Assembly: GCA_036426205.1 (NCBI GenBank)
Contig: CM071579.1
Span: forward strand, 15,487,812-15,551,811
From: Ascaphus truei
Lineage: Eukaryota; Chordata; Amphibia; Anura; Ascaphidae
Reading direction: 5' to 3'
Length of the DNA: 64,000 bases
Part shown: piece after piece, positions 34,722-46,764 of the stretch
How the letters are laid out: every line of letters begins with the position of its first letter
Numbering within the stretch: the first letter of the stretch is position 1
The notes under the pieces: generated by a model
Told to the model about the DNA's origin: nothing
The model's database searches: none
The model's input: only the letters and a program-made list of their open reading frames with translations
Made by a program: the position numbers and the translations under genes

Positions 34722-34765
<44 letters not shown>

Positions 34766-34766
34766 G
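34698..34766. repeat. (TAA)n microsatellite
   Basis: LINE tail microsatellite. Confidence 0.9.
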
Positions 34767-35540
34767 TACTAGGGATCCACTGAGTGATGTTTTCTTCATA
34801 GGTCTAATCCCAGAACTATAGCACAGTTTTGCTGCATATTGTAATTAAGCAATTAATTGTAATCCACTCATTCACTGGAAGGGCTCTTTTTAAATCCAAA
34901 CAAAACAAGTTTAGGAAATATCATCAGAATGACTGAAGCCAGATGCCAGAATTGCTTTAGTCTCAGGTGATTAGCATTAATTTACTGCAAACATTTTTGA
35001 AGCTGCTACATATTTGACAGATAGTTTGTTTATAACAATGGGACATTTTCTTATATCATGCATGCCTAAAATATGAATGATTTCCATATGCTAGGTCTAA
35101 TATTAGCATTGGTGACATTTCTGGTTTCCTGTTTTTCTGCTGACAGAATTATCCCATATTAGATTCTATTATTTTTGACTCAACATAAATGTGTTGTGAG
35201 CCCTCATGAAGATGCATCTGGTCCCAGGTTGATTAACAAAGGAGGTAGAGCTGAGATTCCTGTGATGCACTAAAGAGCCATAGCTCCCACTTTGCAATAT
35301 CAGACTTTTAATTGCAATGTGGACACTACACCAATTGACCACTGCAAATTTGGGAATGCTGCTGTACTGTCCATAGTTAGGTATGGAAGCCTAGAAGTCT
35401 CAGACCAGAAGGCACATGCGTATACAGTACTGTATGTTTACAATATGTGCCCTGTGCAGTTTTGCTTTTAGGTATAAATTGGCAGATCAGATAGATATTA
35501 CGTACTGTAGGATTGCCCCTTTAAAGATTTTTGTACAGCT
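34767..35540. other. AT-rich intergenic DNA
   Basis: No gene. Contains TACAGTACTGTA at 35423-35434. Confidence 0.5.
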
Positions 35541-35554
35541 CTATACTGTAAAGT

Positions 35555-36655
35555 TACAAGAAAAAATATAATAACTGCGCCAACCGTGATAAAGTGGATT
35601 CAAAATTTCAGTCCTTCATAGAGTGTGATCCTGCTGCCAGAGTTTCTTTCAGAGGTGATTCACAACACCTCTGTATAGAGTCACAGAAAGAAAGGGGGGG
35701 GGGATCCTCGCGGCGCGTAGTTTCACTCGTATTCCGGAACACATGCAATGTAAACAAAAAGAGGGACCAACATCAGGATGTGGTTAAACACAATGGTATA
35801 ACGTATGGAGTTATATGGGTAACACACTACATTAAAGCAACAAGTCTCCAAATAAGGAATGGTGAGCACTTCTTGATGTTACCTCAAAAAAAGGGGAGAA
35901 AGAAGGGAATCATAGCATAACAACTGTTTAATTACAAAAGTAATTAAAAGAGATTGCAACACTCACAAGCGGGCCATAAAAAATGGCATGAGAGGAGTAT
36001 TCTCCAGCTCCACCAATCGTCCTCCCAAGTGGTTGAATGTGCCGTGTGGGTCTATATGAGGGACACGAAGAGTTTAATAATCACACATTGTTTCAGATCG
36101 CTATGTCACCAAAACGCCAGAGAGGGGGGAAAAAATGGGTGCAGCTTTTTCTGCAGGCAACCCTGAGTACTACGTTAGCTTTCTGTGATCCGCTCCATCC
36201 TGCACCCATTTTTTCCCCCCTCTCTGGCGTTTTGGTGACATAGCGATCTGAAACAATGTGTGATTAAACTCTTCGTGTCCCTCATATAGACTCCACACGG
36301 ACATCCAACCACTTGGGAGGACGATTGGTGGAGCCTGGAGACTACTCCTGTCTATGCCATTTTTTAATGGCCGCTTGTGAGTTTGCAATCTCTTTTAATT
36401 ACTTTTGTTATAAAATAGTGTTATGCATATTCCTTCTTTCTTCTTCCCCCCTTTTTTTGAGGTAACATCAAGAAGTGCTCGCCATTCCTTATTTGGAGAC
36501 TTGTTGCTTTAATGTAAGTGTGTTACCCATATAACTCCATACGTTATACCATTGTGTTTAACCACTCCTGATTGTGGTCCCTCTTTTTGTTTACATTGCA
36601 TGTGTTCCGGAATACGAGTGAAACTACGCGCTGGAGGATTCCCCCCCCTTTCTTT
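35555..36655. mobile_element. Foldback retroposon 2 with 14-bp target duplication
   Basis: An insertion of about 1.1 kb flanked by the exact direct repeat ctatactgtaaagt (35541-35554 and 36656-36669). Arms 35685-36144 and 36200-36657 are about 460-base inverted copies separated by a 55-base loop, making a hairpin of nearly the whole element. The 130 bases at the left are unpaired and start TACAAGAAAAAATATAATAA then CTGCGCC, the inverse of the GCGCC...TTTTTT end of 29071-30431. The right arm stops at the target duplication. The arms differ by scattered substitutions and small indels, so the element is not very recent. Confidence 0.8.
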
Positions 36656-36669
36656 CTATACTGTAAAGT

Positions 36670-36800
36670 GGATGTAATATTGTGCACATTTCCAAATACA
36701 TGTCTTTAATTCCATAATACTTTATAGTGTTGACAGCATACTATAAGGTATTGACTTTTGGACCACAGCTTAAATTACTGATTCTTTGGCTGACGCTATT
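36670..36800. other. Intergenic spacer
   Basis: No feature seen. Confidence 0.4.
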
Positions 36801-36802
36801 TA

Positions 36803-37998
36803 CAGTTAGATCCTGAAATAATTGGACACTGATACAAGTTTTGTTATTTCGGCTGTGTACCAAAATAAATTCAAGTTACAGTTAAATAATGAATATGGGA
36901 TTAAAGTGCAGTCTATCAGCTTTAATTTGAGGGTATTCACATCCAAATTGGGGGAAGGGTTTAGGAATTACATCTCTTTAATATGTTGCCCCCTCTTTTT
37001 CAAGGGACCAAAAGTACTCAAAAGCTGTTTCATGGACAGGTGTGGGCTATTCCTTCGTTATTTCATCATCAATTAAGCAGGTAAAAGGTCTGGAGTTGAT
37101 TCCAGGTGTGGCATTCGCATTTGGAAGCTGTTGCTGTGAACCCGCAACATGCGGTCAAAGGAGCTCTCAATGCAAGTGAAACAGGGTATCCTTAGGCTGC
37201 AAAAAAAAAAGAAAACCCATCACAGACAGCAGGAACATTAGGAGTGGCCAAAACAACAGTTTGGAACATTCTGAGAAAAAAAGAACGCACTGGTGAGCTC
37301 TGTAACACAAAAAGGTCTGGACGTCCATGGAAGACAACAGTGGCGGATGATTGTAGGATCCTTTCCATGGTAAAGAAAAACCCATTCACAACATCCAGCC
37401 AAGTGAAGAACACTCTCAGGAGGTAGGCATATCATTATCCAAGTCTACCACAAAGAGAAGACTTCACGAGAGCAAATACAGAGGGTTCACCACAAGGTGC
37501 AAACCATTCATAAGCCTCAAGAAAAGAAAGGCCAGATTAGACTTTGCCAAACAATATCTAAAAAAAGCCAACCCACTTCTGGAACAGCATTCTTTGGACA
37601 GATGATACTAAAATCAATCTGTACCAGAATGATGTGAAGAAAAAAGTATGGAGAAGGCTTGGAACGGCTCATGATCCGAAGCATACCACATCATCTGTAA
37701 AACACAGTGGAGGCAGTGTGATGGCATGGGCATGCATGGCTTACAATGCACTGGGTCACTACTGTTTATTGATGATGTGACAGAAGACAGAAGCAGCCGG
37801 ATGAATTCTGAAGTGTATAGGGATATATTGTCTGTTCAGATTCAGCAAAAATTCAGCGAAGTTGATTGGACGGCGCTTCACTTTACAGATGACAATGACC
37901 CAAAACATACTGCGAATGCAACTCAGGAGTTTTTTTAAGGCAAAGAAGTGGAATATTCTGCAATGGCCGAGTCAATCACCTGATCTCAACCCAATCGA
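36803..37998 (+). mobile_element. Tc1 transposon, right end missing
   Basis: It begins CAGTTAGATCCTGAAATAAT after TA (36801-36802), a known terminal repeat type of vertebrate Tc1 elements. In broken frames the transposase shows a helix-turn-helix (GVAKTTVWNILRKKERTGEL, 37235-37300), a GRP box (KRSGRPWKTTVADD), the first catalytic Asp in WTDDTKINLYQ (about 37590) and the second in FTDDNDPKHTA (37885-37915). The QSPDLNPIEQ block is reached at about 37990 in a shifted frame, and homology stops there. The C-terminal helix and right terminal repeat are lost. At least four frameshifts or stops make it inactive. Confidence 0.85.
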
Positions 37999-39081
37999 GC
38001 AAAATATCCTTTTCTTCTTTCTTTATCTTCATCTGTAAATGGAAAAATTGTAATCCATTTTGTGCTCTTCTATCTTCTTCTGTATCTTCTTCCATCTTCA
38101 TCTTCTTTATCTGTAACGCCATTGAAATCCAATTGGAGGAGGTCCTTTTAAAGGCCTGTGACATCACATTTGAGTGCAAATGGTTCACACGCCATCTGAT
38201 TAGCTGTGAAAACCATGTGCCAAGCTGATTGCTGAAATACCATGTGACGCCGGCCATCTTGGATTTAGTGACGTCATGTTAAAGGGAAAAGAAGCACAGT
38301 CATTCTGATTGGCTGGCTTTACTCCAATTACATGATGCCACTTTAAAAAAATGTCACATATATGTAATGTGTTATATTTTTGCCTGTTTTGTTTTAGCTT
38401 CACCATTTACTGCTATAGGGGTAAATCATGCCCATATTATATGGGCATAATGTACCTACTGTACCAATTAATGGGTGGAGGGTGGGGGTAGTGGGTCCGG
38501 GGTGGGTGGTTAGGCCTCCGGGTGGGTAGTTGGCAGGGTGGGTTAACCCCACTGCTAATGTGATAAAGGGGTTAGGCCAATTCGATTGAATTTTGCTATG
38601 TATTCTTTCTGGCAATGGAGGACATGGCCCTGCAGTAAGCTGACGAGGATACCCTTCACAATGGCAGGGGTAAGTAGAACGGTATTTATTTATTTATGCT
38701 GCCTGGCTAATGGTGTGTTTAATAATGGACAAATAATCTTTTATCCATATCTGGTTATTTTGCCCATTACTGTACTGTATGTGTTTGGTGGGGCGGGGGG
38801 AGCGGGGGGGTTGTATTTATTGAAATGTAGGCCATGTTTTTATTTTTTAAATACAGGATTGTAGGCCAGCAGGGAACCACGGGGACTACCTGAGGACCCC
38901 CGGACGCCCACAGGGACCACCCGAGGACCCCCGGACGCCCACGGAGACCACCTGAGGACCCACAGACGCCTGCGAACGCTTTGGAGAGAATGCTTTGCAT
39001 CCCAGCCGGTCATGCTTGATATATGATCAAATATGCTTATTTGTATTTGACATCATGTGAGTGATTTTACATTTTACTTTC
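37999..39081. other. Intergenic with simple and short tandem repeats
   Basis: 37999-38110 is TTCTTC-rich. 38460-38560 is GGGTGG-rich. At 38881-38970 a 30-bp unit (GGGACCACCCGAGGACCCCC then GGACGCCCAC) is present three times. No gene recognised. Confidence 0.5.
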
Positions 39082-39085
39082 CTTA

Positions 39086-39927
39086 TGTAGCGGTCATGTA
39101 AAATGCCTACAGTCATCTCTCCTGCTGGCAGTAAGGCCTGGTAAGTGTGGGCATGCCAAGCAGTAATCAGGGAGGTTTTCCCTCACACCCCTGGTGGGGT
39201 GCTCTGTGTATGGCTGGGACTGGTCACATCTCTGACTCCATGGTTGTGATGTCAGAGATGTGTCAGCCTCAGAGCTTACATAAGGCACAGCACTGTGTTC
39301 TAAAGTTGGTTGCTGGAAAGTTCTACCTGGTTTGTTGTTGCTGCTGAGAAGGAGTTCCAGCTCTGTCAGAGCTGAGGAAGGAAATTTTTCAATTTATCAG
39401 AGTGTCAGTTATGTAGTAGTAACTCCATGGGAGGCTGGGTCCAGGGAACCGGGACACAGGACGTGATTCCTCTGCGGGAATAGTGCAATCCCTGATCTGG
39501 GTGACATACCTAACTAAGGGATCATGGCGAGATGAGCGTCTGAAGATACTCCTTGTGGAGGCAGTTGCCTGCCCTGCCGTGTCAATAAGAATGAGTTCAG
39601 ACCAGAAACCCTCTCGTGTATCTATCTGGAATGAGTGTACAGAGAGAGCACCACGGAGGAGTTCCTCGCAGGATCATCCCCATGCGGACGCAGGGACCCT
39701 GGTGAGGTGGAGGCGCGGCACTGTAACTAGGTGAGACTCAGCACACTACCTCAGCTGCCTGTCTGACGGTGTCCTCCCCACACCCACACATCTCGGGAGA
39801 ACTCAGGAGTCCGTAGCCAGCAGGTTGCCCCATAGGACATATCCACAAACGGAATGGGGTCCGGTTAGACCACAGGGGTGCATGTGAGATTGGGTGTGGT
39901 CGCGGCCGTGCACATAATACCGTTACA
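39086..39927 (+). repeat. 5' LTR
   Basis: 842 bases, TGTAGCGG to CGTTACA. It contains GGTGGAGGCGCGGCACTGTA about 200 bases before its end, the family block. Compared with the 3' LTR there are many 1-2-base length differences but few substitutions. Confidence 0.9.
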
Positions 39928-42900
39928 TTTGGAGGCGAGCTGCTGAAGATCAGATCCGTCAAACGACAGGCTTTTGGCTAGGTCCACTTGGCAAAACAGG
40001 GATGTCTGCTGCCACTTTGTGCTTGGCGGTAGGGTTTACCTAGGGGTTGTCGGGGGCTGACGGTGATATTGTCAGTTCGCAGGGACAACCTAGGGGCCTG
40101 AAAGGGATGAGGGGTTCTGGAGCGGGCTAATAGCTGACCGGGAGTCACTTGAGCAGTTGGGGGCTGTTTGGTAGGATGTCCAGAAGGACAGCGCTGTTAA
40201 CTTGGTCAGTGAGTCCTAGAGGGGTTCTGCTAGGCTGACCAATACAGGTGAACGCCCCAAGTAACTGCATGGCAGAGCCACCAGAGTACCTAGCCATTTC
40301 CAGACACTCCCTGTAGGGAGAACGACTGGGAGGAAGTAGTCACAGCAGACACTGAGGAGTGAGCCTAGCCTGAGTAGTGCCACACTGGGTCACAAACCTA
40401 GATAAGGTACACATGTGTGTTTCAATCTGAGCTAATCTTTATTGTACGGTGTGGTTGCTGCGCCCTCATAGTTGAGCCTCATGTACTACAACTGTTATGA
40501 GAGATACGTGGAGATCCCGTGGCGGCGGAGAAAGGCTAAATGGCGGACAGAGGCTATGGGGAGGGCAGCACCCGTGGCTGTGCAACCCCTGAAGAGCAGA
40601 CTGTCGCTGACTTGTCCCTACGAGTTTGCTCTGGCAGGTAGCAAAAGGCCTGGCCTGGCCCGTTTTTATCCTGCCCTGGGACAGCGAGGGGCCAACCTTG
40701 TAAGGAAAATGGTGAGGAAATTGTCATAATTGGGGGAACCCCCGTGAGGGATGCGAGACTAATGGACTTTTTGGGCGCCAAAACTCAAACCAAATGGCGG
40801 GTTCCCGTGCTAGTCCGAAACCGCATGGGCCAGGCGCATGAAAAATGGCTGCTCGCAGGACTTGTCAACGAGCTGGGCCGGGATGCGCGAACAATCCAAG
40901 ACCCCGCCCTGATGGGGGGCATGGCGCGAAAGCTAATGGCTGCGCCGGGATGGACAGTGACTGACATTCCAGCCCCTGTGCTGAGTCCAACCGCTGAGTT
41001 TATGGGACCTGCCCCCTGATTTCTACCAGGGGGAGTGACTTTCAATTATGGTCCTGTGGGGATGCACCTCACTGGGCCCCAGGGACTGATATCAGAACGG
41101 CGCCACTACAAAAAGTATTTCCCCGGGCCGTGGGGGTTATTTGGCAATCAAACGGTACCCGTTGTGGCAAAAAGCTGCTGCAAGGAGAAGGCGTGGAACT
41201 AGCCGCGGTGGAGAGGACTCCCGCTCCTGGGAGGAAATTGGCGCGAAAACGCAGACCGCCCGCCCACCAGGCAGGCTCGAGAGAGGTGTGTCCTTAATTA
41301 AGGGGCCATGATTCCCCTGTGGGACCCGCCCATTTATGCAACCCCTGGGGCGCGTTTCCAACTCTGTCAAGAAGGAGAGGAGCCGAAGCGGGAGTTGCGA
41401 TCCACAACTTCCACCAAAACAGTCGTTGCGGGACAACAGAGAAAGGAGAGACCTGTAAGGAAGTGCTCCTGTTACCAAGATGGCCTGCTCCGTCCACGTG
41501 GGCACTGATGGTCTCACCCAGCCCTACTCAGTGCCCCAGCCCGGCGGATGCTTGGTGGTGAGGGTGGGGCCAATAAGTATACGCGTAGTCGGGGCTCTGC
41601 TACAATGCCGGCTGCCCGGCGAGTTTACTGTGAATCGATGGCCCTTTTCCTCATTGCGGGACTTTGTATCTGGGTCCTATGCCCACATTCGTTCCAATAC
41701 CGCCTGCTGACCCCCCTGGTGGATGTGACAACGGCGCTCTGCTGATTCCCCGGACGCTTCTGTGGATCACCGCTGGCGGATTCCCGGGAGACAGGGGACT
41801 GGAGCTCGGTCACAGTCGGCTGGGTCACTGGGCCATTTGGAGGCGGCTGGATTAAAACCCTTAGATACCGGGACAAGAGACTTTCATCACCCCGCCCCGC
41901 AGACCCCTCTAGTGTCGGGCGAGGGAACTCTGATGAGGACCTCCGTGAGCTGCGCGGTAATGCAAGAACGAGCGGAAAACCGACGAGCGTAAGAACGACG
42001 CCCCGTGGGGTGGTGCCGGCGTCCCCCGCCGATCTTGCGATCGACCGACGGAGTCCCCCCATCCCAGGTGACTGCGGTAGATGGGAGATGAGACGCCTAC
42101 ACACCCCTGCGATTGGGTAATCCAAAAAGCTCCTATCTCTTACCTGGTCACAACAGACGCGAAAGCGCTGGACTGGTCCGCGCCAGGCCCAACGCGCACA
42201 GTGGAGGACCGGCACACTTCCGGTGGGCGACTGCGGAGCAAACCGATATCGTCGTGGAGAAGAGATCCCGCATGGGGGTCCAACCGCATATGGCGACGCT
42301 TCCGTTCCGCGGGATACGTTCACTTCCGGTGGCGACGGCGGAACCCAGAAGGGAAGCATGCGACGCTTCGGCGATTGGGGGAAGGCCCCCGACCCGTCGC
42401 CGGGTCTATTGCCCAGAAATTAGATGACGGTGGTCCAGGACTGAGAGGGGTGATACTCACATCCTTGGACGTTCTACGGACAGCCAGCGAGCGGTCGTTA
42501 ACCCCGTGGGGGTCCCGTCCATCCCCTCGATACCAAACCCCATGCCTCTAGACTAATGCCCCCTACCACCCCTATCACCCGGTCACCGGGTTCCCGCCCC
42601 AGCTGATTTGGATCATAACCTTTGGGGGGGAGAAGAAACGACTTGGGGAGAAGGCATCTCAGTGGAGCTACGGAAGGCGATTTACGGGGAGGGGGAGAAT
42701 TGAGGGTTGGCGATACAGCACCCAACCGGCAGTAAAGGCTCCGGGTCATCAAGTGTCCATAAAACCGCGATCCAAATGTCGTGCAGGGGTATTTTTCCGT
42801 TTGATGACTACAGGGACCAGGGCCTATCCCTTTAAGGAGACCCCGGTTGTGGGCTCCACTATTTTGAGGGGTACCCGCATGGATGACCGTACTCGTTTCC

Positions 42901-43639
42901 TCATCCGTGCGGGAAGGAACGTGGTTAAAAATTTCGGTGGGAAAGAGGGTAGAGTTTACACCAGAGCAAGAGGACAGGATCTACAGAAGAGTGTTCCAGT
43001 GGAGCGTAGGGACATAGCGCCCATGGTCCCGACACAACTGTCAGATCCATTCGATCCTATGAGCCCCCCCTATCATGGGTTGTTACCTGGGAAGGGCAGA
43101 ATGCCTGATCTGACCAGGGTCAGAGGGGCGGAGAGGTGCTATAAGGAGTCAAATATAAAAATCTCTGGTTGGAGTATCCTATGTTCCGGAGGCCCCTGAT
43201 GATGAAATTGAGGACAAGTAGGGAATTGGGCTCCAAGAAACTATAGACTGTATTAACCAATAGGGGGAGCGACATAGTAGGTAAAAAGGCGGAAAAAGAA
43301 TAGCACACCCTGATGTCGAGTGTGGAGTCATGGGAGAAATGTTCACAAACATAAAAAAAGGGTGCACTATGTGCCAAGAGAGATCACCTATGCTTAATTA
43401 TGTGGTCCTGGATATGGGTAACCGGAAGTGAGGAAACCTGCCCAGATCAACTATTATTTAAGGAGGTAACTGAGACCTTACCGTTCAGTGCTGCTTGTCG
43501 GGAGCGGGCTTGGCGGATACTGTATCATATGTACTGTATTATGAGAAATTTGTTGTGATGTTAATTATGTTTTCCGTACAGTGGCTTCCTGGAAAGAGGT
43601 ATACCAATGTATGGTCCCATCGGGACTGATGGATTCACC
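39928..43639 (+). other. Internal region of the LTR element, no pol recognised
   Basis: GC- and CpG-rich throughout, with several overlapping open frames on both strands up to about 240 codons (for instance 40744-41019 plus, 41625-42359 minus, 42753-43199 plus). None shows a motif I know. Open frames of this length are expected by chance in GC-rich DNA. A degenerate gag could be hidden here. 43260-43640 is less GC-rich. Confidence 0.6.
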
Positions 43640-43649
43640 AGGGGGAGAA
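43640..43649 (+). promoter_or_regulatory. Polypurine tract
   Basis: AGGGGGAGAA directly before the 3' LTR, where plus-strand DNA synthesis is primed in LTR retroelements. Confidence 0.75.
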
Positions 43650-44485
43650 TGTAGCGTCATGTAAAATGCCTACAGTCTCTCTCTCTGCTGGCATGAAGGC
43701 CTGGTAAGTGTGGGGCTGCCAGCAATATCATGGAGGTTTTCCCCACACACACCCCTGGGTGGTGTGGCTCTGTGTAATGGCTGGACTGTCACATGCGTCT
43801 GACTCCATGGTTAGTGATGTCAGAGATGTGTCAGCCTCAGAAGCTTACATAAGGCACAGCACTGTGTTCTAAAGTTGGTTGCTGGAAAGTTCTACCTGGG
43901 TTGTTGTTCTGCTGAGGAAGGAGTTCCAGCTCTTGTCAGAGCTGAGGAAGGAGTTCAAGTTATATCAGAGTGTCAGTTATGTAGTAGTAACTCCATGGGA
44001 GGCTGTGTCCAGGGACCGGACACAGGACAGTGATTCCTGCGGGAATAGTGAATCCCTGATCTGGGTGACATACCTAACTAAAGGGAGCACTGGCGAGATG
44101 AGCGGCTGAAGATACTCCTTGTGGAGGGCAGTTGCCCTGCCGTGTCAATAAAGATGAGTTCAGCCAGAAACCCTCTCGTGTATCTATCTGGAATGAGTGT
44201 ACAGAGAGGAGCACCACGGAGGAGTTCCTCGCCAGGATCATCCCCATGCGGACGCAGGGACCCTGGTGAGGTGGAGGCGCTGCACTGTAACTAGGTGAGA
44301 CTCAGCACACTACCTCAGCTGCCTGTCTGACGGGTCCTCCCCACACACCATCATGCGGGAGACTCAGGAGTCCTGTAGCCAGCAGGTGCACCATATGACA
44401 TATCCACACTGTAATGGGGTCCGGTTAGACCACAGGGGCCAATGTGAGATTGGGTGGGTCAGGCCGGGCCAGAAATACCGTTACA
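43650..44485 (+). repeat. 3' LTR
   Basis: 836 bases, TGTAGCGTC to CCGTTACA, collinear with the 5' LTR. Confidence 0.9.
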
Positions 44486-44489
44486 CTTA

Positions 44490-45455
44490 GATAAAAAGCA
44501 TTTCAGTCTGCACTATTTGGCTTCTTTTACCTTATTCCACAAAGGTACCTACACCTGTGGATTGACTGGGTACTGATATACAGACACTGCAAAGACACAC
44601 CATTGCCACTGATTTTGGATATGCACTAAAGAATTGGGAATTTGTGGGTGCAAACTCTGCTGGACTCTGCAAATCAAGTTTCACAAGTCACCTGAGACAT
44701 ACTGTATTGCACTATTGTGTATGTTTCTTTCTTTATCTGCGTTCCCTGAAAACCTGGACTCCTACCCATAGCTGCAATGTCCCTGCTGACTGTGCATGGG
44801 GTAGAGAGAGGCTGTTAAAGGCCTGCAAAGGTATGATTAATGTCATGTTTTATATTATTTTGCCCTCGCACTTTAACACCACTTTGCACCATTTAGTTAA
44901 TACTGTAGTAGCCCTTTTGACCTAAGACCTAATTAAGATTTAGAGACATATTACTAAGCGCTGCTAAGCCATTCCAAATGAATTACCATAAAAGACATTA
45001 ATGACTGTGGTTTAGTGAATGATGTCCATAGAGCTCAAAGGGGTCTCCTTTCCAAAATGGAGCCAGTTATGCTGACTAGTCAAAAACTGTCATATACATA
45101 AGCATATGGACTTATTTGTTCCAATCTTCAGGCAAACGTTTATTAGCAGAGAAGTATGTGTATGAGTCTCTTGGTTTATCTTTTACGCATTGCTATCTAC
45201 TGTTTTATTTGCTTGTTGTTTATAAAGATATGAGAGCTCTTTAGTGCCATCTTCTGGAGCAATTTATACTGTAATCTTCAGAATGTGCTAAGGGCTACAT
45301 CAGGCCCATCAGATTCAGAATCGCTTGTGGGCCAATTCTTCAATTCGACTGCAAGACTCGGGGCAGAAGGAAAAGTGTAATAAATAGTAACTATAACTTA
45401 GCATACACTTTTTTCCCCCTAAACTTTCCTTAGTACAAATAAGTAAATGTATTTT
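44490..45455. other. AT-rich intergenic DNA
   Basis: No gene recognised. Confidence 0.45.
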
Positions 45456-46125
45456 TCTCTCCGCGCCGTCCCCTCTTTCTCTCTCCCCCACCCCCTTTCT
45501 CTTTATCTCTCTCTCTCTCCCTTTCTCTCTCCCTGCCTCCTTCTCCCTCCCTCTCTCTCCCTCCCTCTCCCTCCCTCTCTCTCCCTCCCTCTCTCTCTTT
45601 CCTCTCTCTAACTCTCTCTCTCCCATATGCTCTCTGTCCCCCATCCCTTCTCTCTATCACCATTTCTCACTCCCACCATCCCCTCTCTTCTTTTTCTCTG
45701 TATCCTCCTTCTTTCTCCCCCATCCCTCTTTCACCCATCCACTCTCTCTCTCCCTTATCACCTCTCTATCCCCACATTCCCTCTCCCCCAACCCATCTCT
45801 CTCTTCCCATCCCATCCCCTCTCTCTTCCCCACCCCTTCTCTCTCTTCCCCATCCTCTCTCCCTCTTCCAATATCTCCTCTCTCTCTTCTCCCATCCCCT
45901 ATCTCTCTCTTCTCACATCCCTTCTCTCTCTTCCCACATCTCCTCTCTGTCTTCCCCATCCCCTCTCTCTTCCTCATCCCTTCTCTCTTCCTCATCCCCT
46001 CTCTCTCTTCTCCATCCCCTCTCTCTCTCTTCCCCTATCCCCTCTCTCAATTCCCCCATCCCTTCTCTTTCTCCCCCAAGCTCTCTTTCTCCCCCCCCAC
46101 CCCATTCCTTCTATCTCTCTCTTTC
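45456..46125. repeat. Long polypyrimidine (CT-rich) tract
   Basis: About 670 bases almost purely C and T on the plus strand. It contains (CT)n and degenerate tandem units of the type CTTCCCCATCCCCTCTCTCT. All open frames here are products of the repeat. It is able in principle to form triplex (H-DNA) structure. Confidence 0.9.
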
Positions 46126-46760
46126 TCCTAATCAGAGTCATTTCACCTGAAGAATAAAAGATAGGTTGACCTGAAATCCTGGTTTAGCCGGGACAGTGCC
46201 GGTTTTGGTTTGTTTGGGTCACGACGGTCAAGCTCACCACAACACATGCAAACAAAGGCTAGAAGAACTTTGCAAAGTTACTCAGAAGTGTAAATAAAAT
46301 AAGACATTGAAATATCTGTGTTTCTCTCTAAAACCAAAGGAGCAAGCATGAAAGGGATATGGAAGATTCTCAGCAGCGGGGTATCCTATCTGTTCCGTAA
46401 CAGAATAAAAAAACACGTGTACAATATCTTTCCCTGTATGTTCATTGCATTATATAGTCAGAGAGAGATACAAAACCTAACATTTAGCTGAGTATTCAGC
46501 AGGTGGAAAGTCATCTCTGTTCAGAACAGTTTTTCAATCATGATAATATCAGCCGCTGTTTAACTGAAATTCATGGACTTACTTGCTCAGATCCCGTGTA
46601 CTGATGGAGTTTATCATATCTCCACTTAAAAAAATGATTTTAGAGTTACGACAGTAATGTGAAAGCACCTAGTCATGCAATGCAACCCCTTTATTTTATT
46701 TATTATTAGTTATTTTAACATATTTTATTGTTTAAGCTATGTTTAACATCTTTGCAAATG
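46126..46760. other. Intergenic, nothing recognised
   Basis: No supportable feature. Confidence 0.4.
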
Positions 46761-46764
46761 TAGA

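Larger units (their letters stand above)
39082..44489 (+). mobile_element. Non-autonomous LTR retrotransposon, complete ends
   Basis: Two direct LTRs (39086-39927 and 43650-44485) enclose 3722 bases. The whole is flanked by a 4-bp duplication, ctta (39082-39085 and 44486-44489). LTRs start TGTAGCG and end CCGTTACA. TTGGAGGCGAGCTGCTGAAG follows LTR 1, a likely primer-binding region, and AGGGGGAGAA (43640-43649) precedes LTR 2 as polypurine tract. I can recognise no protease, reverse transcriptase, RNase H or integrase in any frame, so it probably depended on a relative. The strand follows the primer-site and polypurine order. Confidence 0.85.

Noticed and set aside
41625..42359. A 244-codon minus-strand open frame in the LTR element
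   Set aside because: The region is GC- and CpG-rich, where stops are rare in all frames; plus-strand frames overlap it, and the protein is Pro/Ser/Arg-rich without any known motif.
45627..46157. A 176-codon Ser/Pro/Leu-rich open frame
   Set aside because: It is only the translation of the CT-rich tract.
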